A DNA stretch of 39,534 nucleotides from Rheinheimera pacifica (GCF_024809855.1 NZ_JANUEM010000022.1:1-39534); one strand, 5' to 3'; positions 1 to 9,810 are shown, counted from the stretch's first letter. Program-made: numbers and translations. The notes: generated by a model from the sequence alone, not told the origin.

Positions 1-181
1 TTTCTGTAATAGCCACTCAACCGATAAATTTCATTTTTGTGAAATCCATCATAAGTGCCCACACAGATGATTGATTGCTTATTGTTAAAGAGCGTTGTAC
101 CAGAGCATTGCTCAATGGTACGAGGTTTTCACCTCAGTCAGACGCTTTCTGCTTTCGCTTGCTGCCGTCTGTGTGGTGCGC
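1..181 (-). promoter_or_regulatory. rrn operon leader (pre-16S), partial
   Basis: This is the 5' leader of an rRNA operon transcribed leftward out of the window; the 16S gene itself would lie before position 1. In transcription order it has a GAGGT-GAAA-ACCTC hairpin (122-135), a larger hairpin with GTACCA/TGGTAC arms (97-121), a boxA and then an AT-rich pre-16S segment with an ATTTCA/TGAAAT hairpin. The order boxB-like hairpin then boxA is that of gammaproteobacterial rrn leaders, where the Nus factor complex is loaded for antitermination. Confidence 0.85.
81..94 (-). promoter_or_regulatory. rrn boxA antitermination site
   Basis: On the minus strand this reads GCTCTTTAACAAT, which matches the canonical rrn boxA core (TGCTCTTTAACAA in E. 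coli) except for the first base. NusB with S10 (NusE) binds boxA RNA in the known system. Confidence 0.85.
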
Positions 182-209
182 ATTATAGAGATCGCTTTAA
201 TTCGATCAA
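182..209 (-). promoter_or_regulatory. rrn promoter
   Basis: The -35 is TTGATC (204-209), the spacer is 16 bp and the -10 is a consensus TATAAT (182-187). A GC-rich discriminator (GCGCACC) follows, typical of stringently controlled rRNA promoters. AT-rich DNA upstream, including a run of A, could act as an UP element. Only one promoter is clear; a second TATAAT near 285 overlaps the end of the upstream gene and has no good -35. Confidence 0.85.
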
Positions 210-287
210 GATCTTTTTTACAGAAATATGATCGACCGCGCACTTTTTAAGCGATCCTTTGAAAAAGGCCTATTTTCTGATTATAAA

Positions 288-1562
288 TCAGCCGATTTCA
301 GCTTCTGATGCAGTAACTCTGATAGCTTCTGACAGATCTGGCTTATGTTTTTTAGGTCGCTGCAGCTCATGCTGATACAGATATTCACCTAACTGACGCA
401 AAAACGGCAGTGCTACTTCGTCTGTCTGATATTGATCGTCATTTAAGGTGTCGTTTTCGTTAGCGTAGATTACTGCCGTAACAAAGAACTCGATTTGATT
501 TTCCAGATCAATAATATAGGCGCCATCAATAATATGCCCATACGCCCAGCCGGTTTTATTAAAAATGCGGATATGTTCAGGTATCTGTTGTGCCTTACCA
601 CCAAACAGCAAAAACTTAGAGTAGTTATCAGGGTACTGCTTTACATCGTAAGCAGGATTGATACTGGCAGGTGGCAACATCGCCATATAGCGTAGTATCA
701 AAGTACGATCTTCGGTCCGTAAATTAAAGCGCTCACTTTCAGTAAAGAGCTGCGGAAAGATCACCCGTTTTATTACACTATCAAAATCAGTAAGACTAAA
801 ACGGTTTTTGTCGGTGAAATCCATCGGCGAGTTAATCAGTTCATTACCACTGATATAAGCTTTGCCCAGTTTCGGCTTATCTTTGTTGATATATTGCTGG
901 TGTGTGCTGCGGGCCGGCAAAGTCAGAATTGGTTCCCCCTTTATATCAACAAAGCGCACCGGGTTGAAATGCCGGTTTTGCTCTGTCGTTAATGGTACGC
1001 TAAGGCGGTGGTTGATTACGCTATGCTTCAAGCCTTTCGCTGCCAGGCGCTGGTTAATAAAGTCCTGCCCCAGTAATTCATACAGTCTGTTACTGCCATT
1101 GTTGTCACTGACCAATAACACTTGCTTTATATAGTGGGCGATACTCGGCAAACCGTTTGTTGCTGTTGTATCTGCTACCTGCGCTGTTTGCCAGTCAGTA
1201 GCGCTATCAGTCAGCATAGTGGTATCAGCATTTAAGGCTGCAATGTTTTGCTCCGCCAACCATTCCAGCGCTAATAACGATATAGGTAATTTTACTGTGC
1301 TGGCCGGATAGAAGTAGCGGCTATCATTCAGGCCTAATTGATAATAAGTAAGATGGGGGCTGTTATCAGAGTCCCGGTCTATTTGAGTATAAATAATCTG
1401 CAACCGGTAAGGTTCTGGCTTAGCCAGCACGTGTTGCAATGTCGGATATTGCTCTGTTACTTTAGATAACAACGGCTGTAAAGGCTGATACTGTATTTCA
1501 GTTGCAGATTGAGCGGCTAGCAATGAACTAAATAAAAACAACAGAAGCAAGATTTTCTGCAT
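288..1562 (-). CDS. secreted serine hydrolase, class A beta-lactamase-like
   Basis: This is a protein of 424 residues that starts with a signal peptide (about residues 1-20, leucine-rich core, AQSA cleavage region), so it is probably periplasmic. It has the three motifs of penicillin-interacting serine hydrolases in order: S88-T-V-K91 (nucleophile and general base), S152-D-N154 and K336-T-G338. I do not see a convincing omega-loop ExxxN of true class A beta-lactamases, and the protein is longer than the roughly 290 residues usual for them, so activity on beta-lactams is uncertain; a peptidoglycan or peptide hydrolase role is equally possible. The ATG at 1562 is preferred to an in-frame TTG two codons upstream. 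The gene stands alone between the rplQ terminator and an rrn promoter, and I see no strong terminator after it. Confidence 0.8.
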   Translation of the reverse strand: MQKILLLLFLFSSLLAAQSATEIQYQPLQPLLSKVTEQYPTLQHVLAKPEPYRLQIIYTQIDRDSDNSPHLTYYQLGLNDSRYFYPASTVKLPISLLALEWLAEQNIAALNADTTMLTDSATDWQTAQVADTTATNGLPSIAHYIKQVLLVSDNNGSNRLYELLGQDFINQRLAAKGLKHSVINHRLSVPLTTEQNRHFNPVRFVDIKGEPILTLPARSTHQQYINKDKPKLGKAYISGNELINSPMDFTDKNRFSLTDFDSVIKRVIFPQLFTESERFNLRTEDRTLILRYMAMLPPASINPAYDVKQYPDNYSKFLLFGGKAQQIPEHIRIFNKTGWAYGHIIDGAYIIDLENQIEFFVTAVIYANENDTLNDDQYQTDEVALPFLRQLGEYLYQHELQRPKKHKPDLSEAIRVTASEAEIG

Positions 1563-1592
1563 GATCAATACTTGACGTTAAGTTAAAACACC

Positions 1593-1621
1593 ATAGTAAG
1601 GATTAACCGATAGAAAAACAA
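1593..1621 (-). promoter_or_regulatory. possible promoter of the serine hydrolase gene
   Basis: TTGTTT (1616-1621), a 17 bp spacer and TACTAT (1593-1598) lie between the rplQ terminator and the hydrolase start. The match to consensus is moderate, but the position is right for a gene that follows a terminator. Confidence 0.4.
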
Positions 1622-1629
1622 ACAGGCAT

Positions 1630-1657
1630 AAAAAAGCCGGGCTAAGCCCGGCTTTTT
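1630..1657 (-). terminator. alpha operon terminator
   Basis: AAAAAGCCGGGC, a TTA loop and GCCCGGCTTTTT form a near-perfect hairpin just after the rplQ stop. It is symmetric enough to work in both directions. It closes the alpha operon. Confidence 0.93.
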
Positions 1658-1670
1658 AATTTTGTTAAGC

Positions 1671-2069
1671 TTACTCTGCTGCAGTTTCTTCAACTGGCAG
1701 TGCGTCCGTTTCTGGACGATCGACTAACTCGATGTAAGCCATAGGTGCGTTATCACCGGCACGGAAGCCACACTTCAGAATACGAGTGTAACCACCTGGG
1801 CGTGCGTTGTAACGCGGTCCCAGTACGTTGAATAACAAACCCACTACTTCTTTATCACGAGTACGGGCGAAAGCTAAACGGCGGTTTGCAACGCTGTCAT
1901 TCTTTGCCAATGTGATCAACGGCTCGATCACACGACGTAACTCTTTAGCTTTTGGCAAAGTCGTTTTGATGATTTCGTGCTTCACCAACGAGCTTGCCAT
2001 ATTGCGGAACATTGCCGTACGGTGGCTGCTGTTCCTGTTTAATTGACGACCACTCTTGCGATGGCGCAT
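1671..2069 (-). CDS. rplQ: 50S ribosomal protein L17
   Basis: L17 is a late-assembling protein of the large subunit, near the exit-tunnel side. The 132-residue product starts with the family signature [12 protein letters not shown] and contains the conserved [11 protein letters not shown] and GGYTRI segments. It is slightly longer than the 127 residues of E. coli, the extra length being an acidic C-terminal tail (residues about 118-132). It is the last gene of the alpha operon, 39 nt after rpoA, and is followed by a strong hairpin terminator. Expression is expected to be coupled to the operon; nothing abnormal is seen. Confidence 0.97.
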   Translation of the reverse strand: MRHRKSGRQLNRNSSHRTAMFRNMASSLVKHEIIKTTLPKAKELRRVIEPLITLAKNDSVANRRLAFARTRDKEVVGLLFNVLGPRYNARPGGYTRILKCGFRAGDNAPMAYIELVDRPETDALPVEETAAE

Positions 2070-2108
2070 GATCTATTCCTTCTCACTAAACCAGAAACTG
2101 GTATCTGA

Positions 2109-3098
2109 TTAGTCTTTATTTACCAGACTCGCTGGCGGCCAGTTCTCAAGGCGCATACCCAGAGATAAACCGCGTGATGCCAGCACGTCTTTGATTTCGG
2201 TAAGCGACTTTTTACCCAGGTTAGGTGTTTTAAGTAACTCAACCTCGGTACGCTGAACCAGATCACCAATGTACTGAATCTGCTCTGCCTTCAAGCAGTT
2301 AGCAGAACGAACTGTTAATTCCAAATCATCGACCGGACGTAACAGAATCGGATCAAACTCCGGCTTCTCTTCGCGTTTTTCCGGTTCGCTCTTATCGCGC
2401 AGCTCGACGAAGAACTCCAGCTGTTCGGCCAGAATTGTTGCTGCACGGCGAATGGCTTCCTCTGGCTCTACTGTGCCGTTGGTCTCCATATCGATGATCA
2501 GTTTGTCCAGATCGGTACGCTGCTCTACCCGCGCTGCTTCAACTGAGTAGGCTATACGCTCTACCGGGCTGAATGAGGCATCCAGTAACAGACGACCAAT
2601 AGGACGCTCGTCATCATCTGAGGACAAACGCGCTGATGCAGGCACATAACCGCGACCACGCTCAACTTTCAGACGCATACTGAATTCAGTCTCGCCAGTC
2701 AGGTTGCAAATAACGTGCTCAGGGTTGGTAATAACCACACCGTCGCCATGCTGGATGTCTCCAGCGGTTACAGGGCCAGCACCTTTCTTCGTCAAAGTCA
2801 GCGTGACTTCATCTTTGTCTTCCAGGCGAACGGCAAGGCCTTTCAGGTTCAGAAGGATATCAATGATATCTTCCTGTACACCTTCTTTGGCACTGTACTC
2901 ATGGAGAACGCCGTCAATCTCAACTTCAGTCACTGCACAACCTGGCATTGACGAAAGCAGAATACGACGTAACGCGTTGCCCAAGGTATGCCCGAAACCG
3001 CGCTCAAGTGGTTCCAAAGTAACTTTGGCACGAGTTGGGTTGATTTTTTCGATACCAACTAATCTCGGCTTAAGGAATTCGGTGACAGAACCCTGCAT
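2109..3098 (-). CDS. rpoA: DNA-directed RNA polymerase subunit alpha
   Basis: The alpha subunit dimerises to nucleate RNA polymerase assembly and contacts UP elements and activators. The 329-residue protein equals the E. coli length. The N-terminal domain (about 1-235) carries the [15 protein letters not shown] dimerisation segment; a flexible acidic linker follows; the C-terminal domain (about 250-325) has the DNA-contacting RSANCLKAE segment and the helix-hairpin-helix [12 protein letters not shown]. The ATG at 3098, giving [11 protein letters not shown] and preceded by AGAGAGGA, is clearly the start; an in-frame TTG at 3116 is not needed. It lies 24 nt after rpsD and before rplQ in the alpha operon. 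Confidence 0.99.
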   Translation of the reverse strand: MQGSVTEFLKPRLVGIEKINPTRAKVTLEPLERGFGHTLGNALRRILLSSMPGCAVTEVEIDGVLHEYSAKEGVQEDIIDILLNLKGLAVRLEDKDEVTLTLTKKGAGPVTAGDIQHGDGVVITNPEHVICNLTGETEFSMRLKVERGRGYVPASARLSSDDDERPIGRLLLDASFSPVERIAYSVEAARVEQRTDLDKLIIDMETNGTVEPEEAIRRAATILAEQLEFFVELRDKSEPEKREEKPEFDPILLRPVDDLELTVRSANCLKAEQIQYIGDLVQRTEVELLKTPNLGKKSLTEIKDVLASRGLSLGMRLENWPPASLVNKD

Positions 3099-3122
3099 TG
3101 TATCCTCTCTTAACAATTAGCT

Positions 3123-3743
3123 TTACTTAGAGTAAAGCTCGACGATTAACTGTTCGTTGATGTCAGCAGACAAGTCTGAACGCTCAGGCAGACGCTTAAA
3201 AACGCCTTCCAGTTTCGTGTTATCTACTTCGATCCAAGTTGGTTTCTCACGTTGTGCAGCTACTTCAAGCGCAGCACCAATACGGGCTTGCTTTTTCGCT
3301 TTCTCACGAACTGAGATCACTTGTTCAGGTAATACTTTGTATGATGGAATGTTCAGCACTTGGCCATTAATCATAATAGCTTTATGGCTAACCAGTTGAC
3401 GTGCTTCAGCACGAGTACTGGCCAAACCCATACGGTATACAACGTTGTCTAAGCGTGACTCTAACAACGCTAACAAGTTTTCACCTGTATTACCTTTCAA
3501 ACGAGCAGCTTCCTTGTAATAGTTACGGAACTGCTTTTCTAATACGCCATACATACGACGTACTTTTTGTTTCTCGCGTAACTGTAAACCGTAGTCTGAT
3601 AAGCGACCGCGGCGAGCGCCGTGCTGACCAGGGGCAGTAGTTAAGTTACACTTTGAATCAATTGCTCTAACGCCGCTCTTCAGGAACAGATCTGTACCTT
3701 CGCGACGACTGAGTTTGAGCTTAGGACCCAAATATCTTGCCAT
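3123..3743 (-). CDS. rpsD: 30S ribosomal protein S4
   Basis: S4 is a primary 16S rRNA binder that nucleates assembly of the small-subunit body and contributes to decoding accuracy. The 206-residue product matches the usual length. It starts [20 protein letters not shown], and the S4 RNA-binding domain (about 96-160) includes [11 protein letters not shown] and the [16 protein letters not shown] segment. In gammaproteobacteria S4 also represses its own operon by binding a pseudoknot in the rpsM leader, and a recognisable leader of that kind is present upstream of rpsM here. The gene lies 33 nt after rpsK and 24 nt before rpoA. Confidence 0.98.
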   Translation of the reverse strand: MARYLGPKLKLSRREGTDLFLKSGVRAIDSKCNLTTAPGQHGARRGRLSDYGLQLREKQKVRRMYGVLEKQFRNYYKEAARLKGNTGENLLALLESRLDNVVYRMGLASTRAEARQLVSHKAIMINGQVLNIPSYKVLPEQVISVREKAKKQARIGAALEVAAQREKPTWIEVDNTKLEGVFKRLPERSDLSADINEQLIVELYSK

Positions 3744-3776
3744 CTTCTTTCTCCAATAATCCGTGAAGCGCTGTAA

Positions 3777-4166
3777 TTACACGCGACGTTTTTTAGGTGG
3801 ACGGCATCCGTTATGCGGGATAGGCGTCACGTCGGTGATATTTGTGATCTTGTAACCAGCGGCGTTCAGAGCACGAATCGCTGATTCGCGGCCTGGGCCT
3901 GGGCCATTCACAAACACTTCAAGGTTCTTCAGACCATATTCCAGCGCGGCAGTACCGGCGCGCTCTGCAGCTACCTGAGCAGCGAACGGAGTAGATTTAC
4001 GTGAACCACGGAAACCTGAACCGCCGGCAGTTGCCCAGCACAGTGCATTACCCTGACGATCAGTAATCGTCACGATGGTGTTGTTGAAAGAAGCATGGAT
4101 ATGAGCCATACCGTCTGAAACTTGCTTTTTTACCCGTTTACGAGTACGAACTGGTGCTTTAGCCAT
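3777..4166 (-). CDS. rpsK: 30S ribosomal protein S11
   Basis: S11 lies on the platform of the small subunit near the mRNA exit. The 129-residue product has the basic N-terminus ([19 protein letters not shown]), the conserved [13 protein letters not shown] strand and the C-terminal [18 protein letters not shown] of the family. It follows rpsM by 11 nt in the alpha operon and should be translated from the same S4-controlled mRNA. Length and sequence are ordinary. Confidence 0.98.
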   Translation of the reverse strand: MAKAPVRTRKRVKKQVSDGMAHIHASFNNTIVTITDRQGNALCWATAGGSGFRGSRKSTPFAAQVAAERAGTAALEYGLKNLEVFVNGPGPGRESAIRALNAAGYKITNITDVTPIPHNGCRPPKKRRV

Positions 4167-4177
4167 GTTGAATCACC

Positions 4178-4534
4178 TTATTTCTTAATCGCTTTACGTG
4201 GGCCCTTACGGGTACGCGCATTAGTTTTAGTGCGCTGACCACGAACCGGCAGACTACGACGGTGGCGCAGGCCACGGTAGCAACCCAGGTCCATTAAACG
4301 CTTAATGTTTAATGTGATTTCACGGCGCAAGTCACCTTCAACGGTGTATTTTGCAACTTCGTCACGAAGTGTATCTAACTGAGCGTCGCTTAACGCAGCA
4401 ATTTTAGTACTTTCTTCGATACCCACTGCAGCTAAAATCGATTTAGCGCGGGTTTTGCCGATACCATAAACATAGGTCAAAGAGATGACCGCATGCTTAT
4501 TATCGGGGATGTTAATGCCAGCGATACGGGCCAC
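4178..4534 (-). CDS. rpsM: 30S ribosomal protein S13
   Basis: S13 is a head protein of the small subunit that forms bridges to the large subunit and contacts the P-site tRNA. The 118-residue product has [14 protein letters not shown], the helix-hairpin-helix region [15 protein letters not shown] and a basic C-terminal tail ([17 protein letters not shown]). The start codon is GTG (4532-4534), with AGGAG upstream; E. coli rpsM also starts with GTG. It is the first gene of the alpha operon, and its start lies inside the S4-binding leader, so repression by S4 would act here and pass to the downstream genes by translational coupling. Confidence 0.98.
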   Translation of the reverse strand: MARIAGINIPDNKHAVISLTYVYGIGKTRAKSILAAVGIEESTKIAALSDAQLDTLRDEVAKYTVEGDLRREITLNIKRLMDLGCYRGLRHRRSLPVRGQRTKTNARTRKGPRKAIKK

Positions 4535-4640
4535 TAACGTTCTCCTATAATAGAGTTTAAAAATGCCAATTTGAAAAGCCCGTAAGGATACTCAAATGGC
4601 GCTGATATTGCAAACGATAAAGGGGCTAAACCAATCAGCC
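4527..4640 (-). promoter_or_regulatory. alpha operon leader (S4-binding pseudoknot)
   Basis: The 134-nt gap before rpsM contains CCATTTGAGTATCC and ACGGGCTTTTCA, in the same order and spacing as I recall for the E. coli alpha operon ribosome-binding site, followed by a AGGAG Shine-Dalgarno and a GTG start. In E. coli this RNA folds into a pseudoknot that S4 binds to trap the 30S subunit. A GGGCT/AGCCC hairpin lies at the 5' side. I see no convincing promoter in the gap, so the alpha genes may depend on spc readthrough. Confidence 0.8.
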
Positions 4641-4668
4641 CAGCCCACAGTATCATTTTGTTCTGCTA

Positions 4669-4782
4669 TTAGCCTTGGCGCTGTTTGTGCTTTGGCTCGC
4701 TGCAAATAACGCGAACAACGTTGTTACGTCTGATCACTTTGCAGTTACGGCAGATCTTCTTAACGGAAGCTCGTACTTTCAT
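4669..4782 (-). CDS. rpmJ: 50S ribosomal protein L36
   Basis: This 37-residue protein starts [20 protein letters not shown] and ends EPKHKQRQG. It has the zinc-ribbon ligands C11, C14, C27 and H32, so it is the zinc-binding (C+) form of L36. L36 is a small late-assembly protein of the large subunit. It lies 21 nt after secY, which is the standard end of the spc operon, and 134 nt before rpsM. It is easily missed because it is so short. Confidence 0.97.
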   Translation of the reverse strand: MKVRASVKKICRNCKVIRRNNVVRVICSEPKHKQRQG

Positions 4783-4803
4783 AACTTAACTCCGCAAACT
4801 ATC

Positions 4804-6132
4804 TTAACGGCCGTAGCCTTTAAGATTTGCCTTTTTAAGCACAGAATCATATTGATGCGACATCAAATGCGTCTGTACCTGTGCCATAAAGTCCATGATA
4901 ACCACAACGATAATCAGCAGTGAAGTACCACCGAAGTAGAACTGTACGTCCCACGCAACCATCATGAACTCAGGAACTAAACAGATAAAGGTTATATACA
5001 GGGCACCTGCTAAGGTTAACCGTGTCATCACTTTATCAATGTATTTTGATGTCTGCTCACCAGGACGGATCCCAGGGATAAAAGCACCAGATTTCTTTAA
5101 ATTTTCTGCAGTATCACGCGGATTAAACACCAGCGCAGTATAGAAGAAGCAAAAGAAAATAATGGCCGCGGAGTATAACATCATATACAACGGTTGTCCC
5201 GGAGATAATGTTAATGCTAATTCCTGTAGGAAGTTAGCTACCGCACCTTCACCTGAACCAAACCAACTGGCTATCGTTCCGGGGAACAGAATAATGCTAG
5301 AGGCAAAAATCGGTGGAATTACACCGGCCATATTGACCTTTAACGGTAAATGGCTGCTTTGCGCGGCAAACACCTGACGGCCTTGCTGACGCTTAGCGTA
5401 ATTGACCACAATCCGACGCTGGCCGCGTTCAAAGAACACCACAAACCAGGTAATCGCAATTACGATCGCACCTATCGCAACTAACAGTAAAAAGTGCAAA
5501 TCGCCTTGACGTGCCTGCTCAATCGTCTGACCAATGGCCGACGGGAAGCCGGCAACAATACCGGTAAAAATCAGCAACGAAATACCGTTACCAATGCCAC
5601 GCTCTGTAATTTGCTCGCCTAACCACATTAAAAACATGGTACCGGTAACCAAACTGATTACCGCAGTAAAGTAAAATGCAAAGCCAGGGTTTATTACTAA
5701 ACCAGGCATCATGTTAGGCAGGCCAGTGGCAATACCAATGGCCTGTAACGTTGCTAATGCTAAAGTACCGTAGCGTGTCATCTGGTTAATTTTGCGCTTT
5801 CCAGCTTCACCTTCTTTTTTCAGTTCTGCCATGGCGGGATGAACCACCGTTAACAGCTGAACAATAATAGAGGCTGAGATGTAGGGCATAATACCCAACG
5901 CAAATACCGAAGCACGCTCAAGTGCGCCACCGCTGAACATATTGAACATTTCAACGATGGTGCCCTTTTGTTGCTCGAATAACTGAGCCAGCACGGCGGC
6001 GTCAATTCCAGGAATTGGCACAAAGGAACCTAACCGGAATACGATTATGGCCAAAAGTACAAATAACAGACGGGCTTTCAGCTCGCTGAATCCGCCTTTT
6101 GCACTTTTTGAGTCCGAACCTGGTTTAGCCAT
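4804..6132 (-). CDS. secY: preprotein translocase subunit SecY
   Basis: SecY is the channel of the SecYEG translocon in the inner membrane. The 442-residue product is the usual length, with ten predicted transmembrane helices. Recognisable parts include the N-terminal [20 protein letters not shown], the plug region after [10 protein letters not shown], the FFERGQRRI segment and a cytosolic C-terminus ending [11 protein letters not shown]. It follows rplO by 15 nt and precedes rpmJ in the spc operon. Its partner SecE is encoded about 28 kb upstream in the same window; no secG is present. Confidence 0.98.
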   Translation of the reverse strand: MAKPGSDSKSAKGGFSELKARLLFVLLAIIVFRLGSFVPIPGIDAAVLAQLFEQQKGTIVEMFNMFSGGALERASVFALGIMPYISASIIVQLLTVVHPAMAELKKEGEAGKRKINQMTRYGTLALATLQAIGIATGLPNMMPGLVINPGFAFYFTAVISLVTGTMFLMWLGEQITERGIGNGISLLIFTGIVAGFPSAIGQTIEQARQGDLHFLLLVAIGAIVIAITWFVVFFERGQRRIVVNYAKRQQGRQVFAAQSSHLPLKVNMAGVIPPIFASSIILFPGTIASWFGSGEGAVANFLQELALTLSPGQPLYMMLYSAAIIFFCFFYTALVFNPRDTAENLKKSGAFIPGIRPGEQTSKYIDKVMTRLTLAGALYITFICLVPEFMMVAWDVQFYFGGTSLLIIVVVIMDFMAQVQTHLMSHQYDSVLKKANLKGYGR

Positions 6133-6147
6133 CGCGTACTATCCTTA

Positions 6148-6582
6148 TTATTCTTCGACTTTACCGCCAGCGGCTTCGATTGCTGCACGCGCGCCTTTAG
6201 TTGCACCTAAACCTTTTACGGTTACCGGACGAGTGATCTCGCCAGACAGTACAACTTTAGCGAACTTAACAGTACGGGCGATGATGTTAGCTTCCATCAG
6301 GCTAGCCAAATCAACTACATCACCTTTTACCGCTGCCAGTTCGTGCAGACGTACTTCAGCAGAAATCAGAGACTTCCGTGAAGTGAAACCAAACTTAGGT
6401 AAACGCTGTTTCAAAGGCATTTGACCGCCTTCAAAACCTGGACGAACTGAACCGCCAGAGCGTGATTTTAAACCTTTGTGACCACGGCCACCGGTTTTAC
6501 CTAAGCCAGAGCCGATACCACGGCCCAAACGGCGTTTTTCTTTTTTTGCACCAGGTGCCGGAGCAATAGTATTTAATAACAT
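6148..6582 (-). CDS. rplO: 50S ribosomal protein L15
   Basis: L15 is a large-subunit assembly protein. The 144-residue product has the long glycine- and arginine-rich N-terminal extension ([20 protein letters not shown]) that threads into 23S rRNA, and a globular C-terminal domain ending [11 protein letters not shown]. Length equals E. coli L15. It lies 3 nt after rpmD and 15 nt before secY in the spc operon. Confidence 0.98.
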   Translation of the reverse strand: MLLNTIAPAPGAKKEKRRLGRGIGSGLGKTGGRGHKGLKSRSGGSVRPGFEGGQMPLKQRLPKFGFTSRKSLISAEVRLHELAAVKGDVVDLASLMEANIIARTVKFAKVVLSGEITRPVTVKGLGATKGARAAIEAAGGKVEE

Positions 6583-6585
6583 CTG

Positions 6586-6768
6586 TTACTCCTCCACTTT
6601 AACCATGTAATACACAGCGTTGATCATACCGCGAACTGAAGGTGTATCTTCAACTTCAACAGTGTGACCGATGCGGCGTAAACCTAACCCAGTTAACGAG
6701 GCCTTGTGCTTCGGTAAACGACCGATGCTTGACTTCGTTTGGGTTACTTTAATTGTCTTCTTCGCCAT
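6586..6768 (-). CDS. rpmD: 50S ribosomal protein L30
   Basis: This 60-residue protein has the L30 core [17 protein letters not shown] and the [19 protein letters not shown] segment, close to the E. coli protein (59 residues). L30 binds 5S/23S rRNA contacts in the large subunit and is not essential in some bacteria. It lies between rpsE (6 nt) and rplO (3 nt) in the spc operon, and the tight spacing suggests translational coupling. Confidence 0.97.
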   Translation of the reverse strand: MAKKTIKVTQTKSSIGRLPKHKASLTGLGLRRIGHTVEVEDTPSVRGMINAVYYMVKVEE

Positions 6769-6774
6769 GGCAGA

Positions 6775-7278
6775 TTACCCCAGAATGTCGTCAACGCGTA
6801 AACCGCGTTTAGCAGCTATTTGAGCTGGCGACTTAACAGTCGACAGAGCATTGATAGTTGCGCGAACTACGTTGATTGGGTTAGTTGAGCCGTAACACTT
6901 AGACAGAATGTTTTGTACGCCGGCAACTTCCAGTACGGCGCGCATTGCACCACCGGCGATCAAGCCAGTACCTTCTGCTGCAGGTTGCATGTAAACATTT
7001 GAACCTGAGTGAACACCACGGGTTGGGTGGTGTAACGTGTTACCGTTTAACTCAACCTGAGTCATGTTGCGACGTGCTTTTTCCATTGCCTTTTGAATAG
7101 CAGCTGGAACTTCACGTGCTTTACCATAACCAAAACCAACGCGACCATTACCGTCACCAACCACAGTCAAAGCGGTGAAGGAGAAAATCCGACCACCTTT
7201 AACAACTTTTGACACGCGGTTTACTGCAACAAGCTTCTCTTGTAAATCAGATTGTTGTTTAGCTTCTTCGTTAGCCAT
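6775..7278 (-). CDS. rpsE: 30S ribosomal protein S5
   Basis: S5 acts in the decoding region and, with S4, affects fidelity. The 167-residue product has the double-stranded-RNA-binding-like N-terminal domain with the basic loop [11 protein letters not shown] and [19 protein letters not shown], and the C-terminal domain ending GLRVDDILG. The loop region where spectinomycin-resistance changes occur (VVKGGR) looks wild type. It lies 9 nt after rplR in the spc operon. Confidence 0.98.
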   Translation of the reverse strand: MANEEAKQQSDLQEKLVAVNRVSKVVKGGRIFSFTALTVVGDGNGRVGFGYGKAREVPAAIQKAMEKARRNMTQVELNGNTLHHPTRGVHSGSNVYMQPAAEGTGLIAGGAMRAVLEVAGVQNILSKCYGSTNPINVVRATINALSTVKSPAQIAAKRGLRVDDILG

Positions 7279-7287
7279 GAGCTACTC

Positions 7288-7638
7288 CTAGAACTGAAGA
7301 CCGGCTTCACGCGCCGCGTCAGCCAGAGCTTGTACGCGACCATGATACTGGAAGCCACTGCGGTCAAAAGCACAAGCAGTAACGCCTTTGGCTACTGCAC
7401 GTTCGGCAATCGCTTTACCTACAGCCTTAGCAGCATCTACGTTACCAGTGTACTTCAGTGAGTCTTTGATTGAAGCTTCTACAGTAGAAGCTGCAGCAAT
7501 CACTTCAGCATTTGGTGCGATAAGCTGGGCGTAGATGTGACGTGGTGTACGGTGTACAACCAGGCGATTCGCACCTTGTTCGATAATATTTCTGCGAGTG
7601 CGTTTGGCACGGCGCAGACGAGCAAGTTTCTTATCCAT
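7288..7638 (-). CDS. rplR: 50S ribosomal protein L18
   Basis: L18 binds 5S rRNA together with L5 and carries it into the large subunit. The 116-residue product has the basic N-terminus ([14 protein letters not shown]) and the conserved C-terminal [23 protein letters not shown] split across the family signature; the end is AGLQF. It lies 9 nt after rplF and 9 nt before rpsE in the spc operon. Its 5S partner L5 is encoded in the same operon. Confidence 0.98.
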   Translation of the reverse strand: MDKKLARLRRAKRTRRNIIEQGANRLVVHRTPRHIYAQLIAPNAEVIAAASTVEASIKDSLKYTGNVDAAKAVGKAIAERAVAKGVTACAFDRSGFQYHGRVQALADAAREAGLQF

Positions 7639-7647
7639 CGTCCTACC

Positions 7648-8181
7648 CTACTTTTTCTTCGCTTCTTTACGACGCACGTTTTCATTTGCATAGCGCACAC
7701 CTTTGCCTTTATAAGGCTCTGGTTTACGGTATGCCCGGATGTTAGCGGCAACCTGACCAACTAATTGCTTGTCAGCACCTTTTACCAGTACTTCAGTCTG
7801 GCTTGGCGTTTCAATAGTGATACCGTTAGGTACCTGAAACACCACTGGGTGAGAAAAGCCCAGGCTCAGGTTCAATACTTTACCTTCTGCTTTCGCACGG
7901 TAACCAACACCAACCAGTTCCAGCTTCTGTGCGAAGCCTTCAGTTACACCAGTAACCAGGTTGTTGATTAACGCACGGGCAGTACCCGCTTGCGCGTCAG
8001 CGCCATCGAAGCCGTCACGTGGATTGGTACGTAAAACGTTACCATCTACCACGACTTCAACCGCTGGGTTAACATCTAATGTTAACTCGCCGTTTTTGCC
8101 CTTGAACGACACTACCTGACCTTTTTGCGTTACAGTAACGCCGGCTGGGATAGTGACTGGGGCCTTAGCAACACGAGACAT
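7648..8181 (-). CDS. rplF: 50S ribosomal protein L6
   Basis: L6 lies near the factor-binding site and the base of the L7/L12 stalk. The 177-residue product contains two related alpha/beta domains, with the C-terminal family signature [21 protein letters not shown]. Length matches E. coli. It is 15 nt after rpsH and 9 nt before rplR in the spc operon. Confidence 0.98.
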   Translation of the reverse strand: MSRVAKAPVTIPAGVTVTQKGQVVSFKGKNGELTLDVNPAVEVVVDGNVLRTNPRDGFDGADAQAGTARALINNLVTGVTEGFAQKLELVGVGYRAKAEGKVLNLSLGFSHPVVFQVPNGITIETPSQTEVLVKGADKQLVGQVAANIRAYRKPEPYKGKGVRYANENVRRKEAKKK

Positions 8182-8196
8182 AGATTACTACCTCCG

Positions 8197-8589
8197 TTAC
8201 GCTACGTAGCCGATGATTTCGCCACCGATACCAACCTTGCGCGCGGCGCGGTCAGTCATTAGTCCTTTAGATGTTGACACGATGGCCACACCTAAACCGC
8301 CCATTACCTTAGGTAAATCGCCACGCTTCTTATAGATGCGCAGACCTGGACGACTAACACGATCGATAGTTTCAATTACAGATTTGCCCTGGAAGTACTT
8401 TAATGTTACTTCCAGCTCTGGCTTAACATCACCAGAAACCGCGAAATCAGCGATGTAACCTTCGTCTTTTAATACTTTCGCAATAGACACCTTCAGTTTT
8501 GAAGATGGCATCTTAACCGCAACTTTATTGGCTGACTGGCCGTTGCGGATGCGAGTAAACATATCCGCTACTGGATCTTGCAAACTCAT
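8197..8589 (-). CDS. rpsH: 30S ribosomal protein S8
   Basis: S8 is a primary 16S rRNA binder in the central domain. The 130-residue product starts [18 protein letters not shown] and ends with the conserved [20 protein letters not shown] region. In E. coli S8 represses the spc operon by binding the mRNA at the rplE start; I did not identify a matching hairpin here with certainty. It lies 21 nt after rpsN. Confidence 0.98.
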   Translation of the reverse strand: MSLQDPVADMFTRIRNGQSANKVAVKMPSSKLKVSIAKVLKDEGYIADFAVSGDVKPELEVTLKYFQGKSVIETIDRVSRPGLRIYKKRGDLPKVMGGLGVAIVSTSKGLMTDRAARKVGIGGEIIGYVA

Positions 8590-8610
8590 AGCTCGTTACT
8601 CCCGTGATTC

Positions 8611-8916
8611 TTACCAGCTAGCCTTACGAAGGCCAGGAATTTCACCGCGCATCGCCGCTTCACGGACCTTGATCCGGCTCATGCCGAATTTACGCAGGTA
8701 ACCGTGTGGACGACCAGTTACACGACAACGATTACGTTGACGCGAAGGGCTTGAATCACGCGGCAACGTCTGTAACTTCAGAACGGCTGCCCAACGGTCT
8801 TCGTCAGAAGTCGCTGGATTGGCAATCGCATCTCTCAGTTCATGACGCTTTGCAGCGAATTTGGCTACCAGTTGTGCACGCTTTACTTCACGTGCTTTCA
8901 TTGATTGTTTTGCCAT
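8611..8916 (-). CDS. rpsN: 30S ribosomal protein S14, zinc-free form
   Basis: S14 is a head protein of the small subunit. The 101-residue product is the long form without a zinc ribbon: the region [20 protein letters not shown] holds one cysteine instead of paired CxxC motifs. L36 in the same operon keeps its zinc ligands, so the two proteins differ in zinc dependence. It lies between rplE (11 nt) and rpsH (21 nt) in the spc operon. Confidence 0.98.
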   Translation of the reverse strand: MAKQSMKAREVKRAQLVAKFAAKRHELRDAIANPATSDEDRWAAVLKLQTLPRDSSPSRQRNRCRVTGRPHGYLRKFGMSRIKVREAAMRGEIPGLRKASW

Positions 8917-8927
8917 GACCCTACACC

Positions 8928-9467
8928 TTATTTCTTGAATGGGAAGTTAAACGCGGCAAGTAAAGCACGTCCTTCGTCATCGGTACGCGCGGTAGTCGTA
9001 ATAGTGATATCTAAACCACGTACTGCGTCTACTTTGTCATAGTCGATTTCTGGGAAAATGATTTGCTCACGTACACCCATGCTGTAGTTACCACGGCCAT
9101 CGAACGACTTCGGGTTTACACCACGGAAGTCACGGATACGCGGGATAGCAATAGAGACTAAACGCTCTAAGAATTCCCACATACGCTCGCCGCGCAGGGT
9201 CACTTTTGCGCCAATAGGGTAGCCTTCACGGATTTTGAAACCAGCTACTGATTTACGAGCCTTAGTTACCAGAGGTTTCTGGCCGGCAATAGCAGTTAAA
9301 TCTGCTACAGCGTTATCAAGGATCTTTTTATCAGCTACGGCTTCACCCACACCCATATTGAGTGTGATTTTAACAATCCGAGGGACTTGCATGACGCTGG
9401 TGTAGCCGAACTGCTTAAACAGTTCTGGGACTACGGTGTCTTTGTAAATTTCATGCAGTTTCGCCAT
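8928..9467 (-). CDS. rplE: 50S ribosomal protein L5
   Basis: L5 binds 5S rRNA with L18 and contacts the P-site tRNA. The 179-residue product starts [20 protein letters not shown] and has the LNMGVGEAV and [17 protein letters not shown] segments of the family (here [15 protein letters not shown]). Length matches E. coli. In E. coli the start of this gene is the S8 repressor target. It lies 19 nt after rplX in the spc operon. Confidence 0.98.
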   Translation of the reverse strand: MAKLHEIYKDTVVPELFKQFGYTSVMQVPRIVKITLNMGVGEAVADKKILDNAVADLTAIAGQKPLVTKARKSVAGFKIREGYPIGAKVTLRGERMWEFLERLVSIAIPRIRDFRGVNPKSFDGRGNYSMGVREQIIFPEIDYDKVDAVRGLDITITTTARTDDEGRALLAAFNFPFKK

Positions 9468-9486
9468 CGTATTACTCCAATAGCAA

Positions 9487-9801
9487 TTAAATTACTTCGT
9501 TATTCGACTTGAAGAAACGTACTTTTTTGCCGTCTTCAAGGCGGAAACCTACACGATCTGCTTTACCCGTTTTAGAGTTAAAGATCGCTACGTTTGAAAC
9601 ATGAATTGAGGCTTCTTTCTCAACGATACCGCCTGGCTGATTCAGAGCCGGTACAGGCTTCTGATGCTTTTTAACCAGGTTAACGCCGGAAACATAAACA
9701 CGGCCTTCAGCTACTAACACTTTAGTAACCTTACCGCGCTTACCCTTGTCCTTACCAGTAAGAACAACAACCTCGTCATCACGACGGATTTTACTAGCCA
9801 T
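9487..9801 (-). CDS. rplX: 50S ribosomal protein L24
   Basis: L24 is an assembly-initiator protein of the large subunit near the tunnel exit. The 104-residue product has an N-terminal KOW motif ([20 protein letters not shown]) and a conserved [20 protein letters not shown] segment. It lies 9 nt after rplN and 19 nt before rplE in the spc operon. Length and sequence are ordinary. Confidence 0.98.
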   Translation of the reverse strand: MASKIRRDDEVVVLTGKDKGKRGKVTKVLVAEGRVYVSGVNLVKKHQKPVPALNQPGGIVEKEASIHVSNVAIFNSKTGKADRVGFRLEDGKKVRFFKSNNEVI

Positions 9802-9810
9802 GGTGACTCC

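Noticed and set aside
230..287. CCTTT-ttc-AAAGG hairpin after the serine hydrolase as a terminator
   Set aside because: The stem is only five base pairs with weak pairs and no U tract follows.
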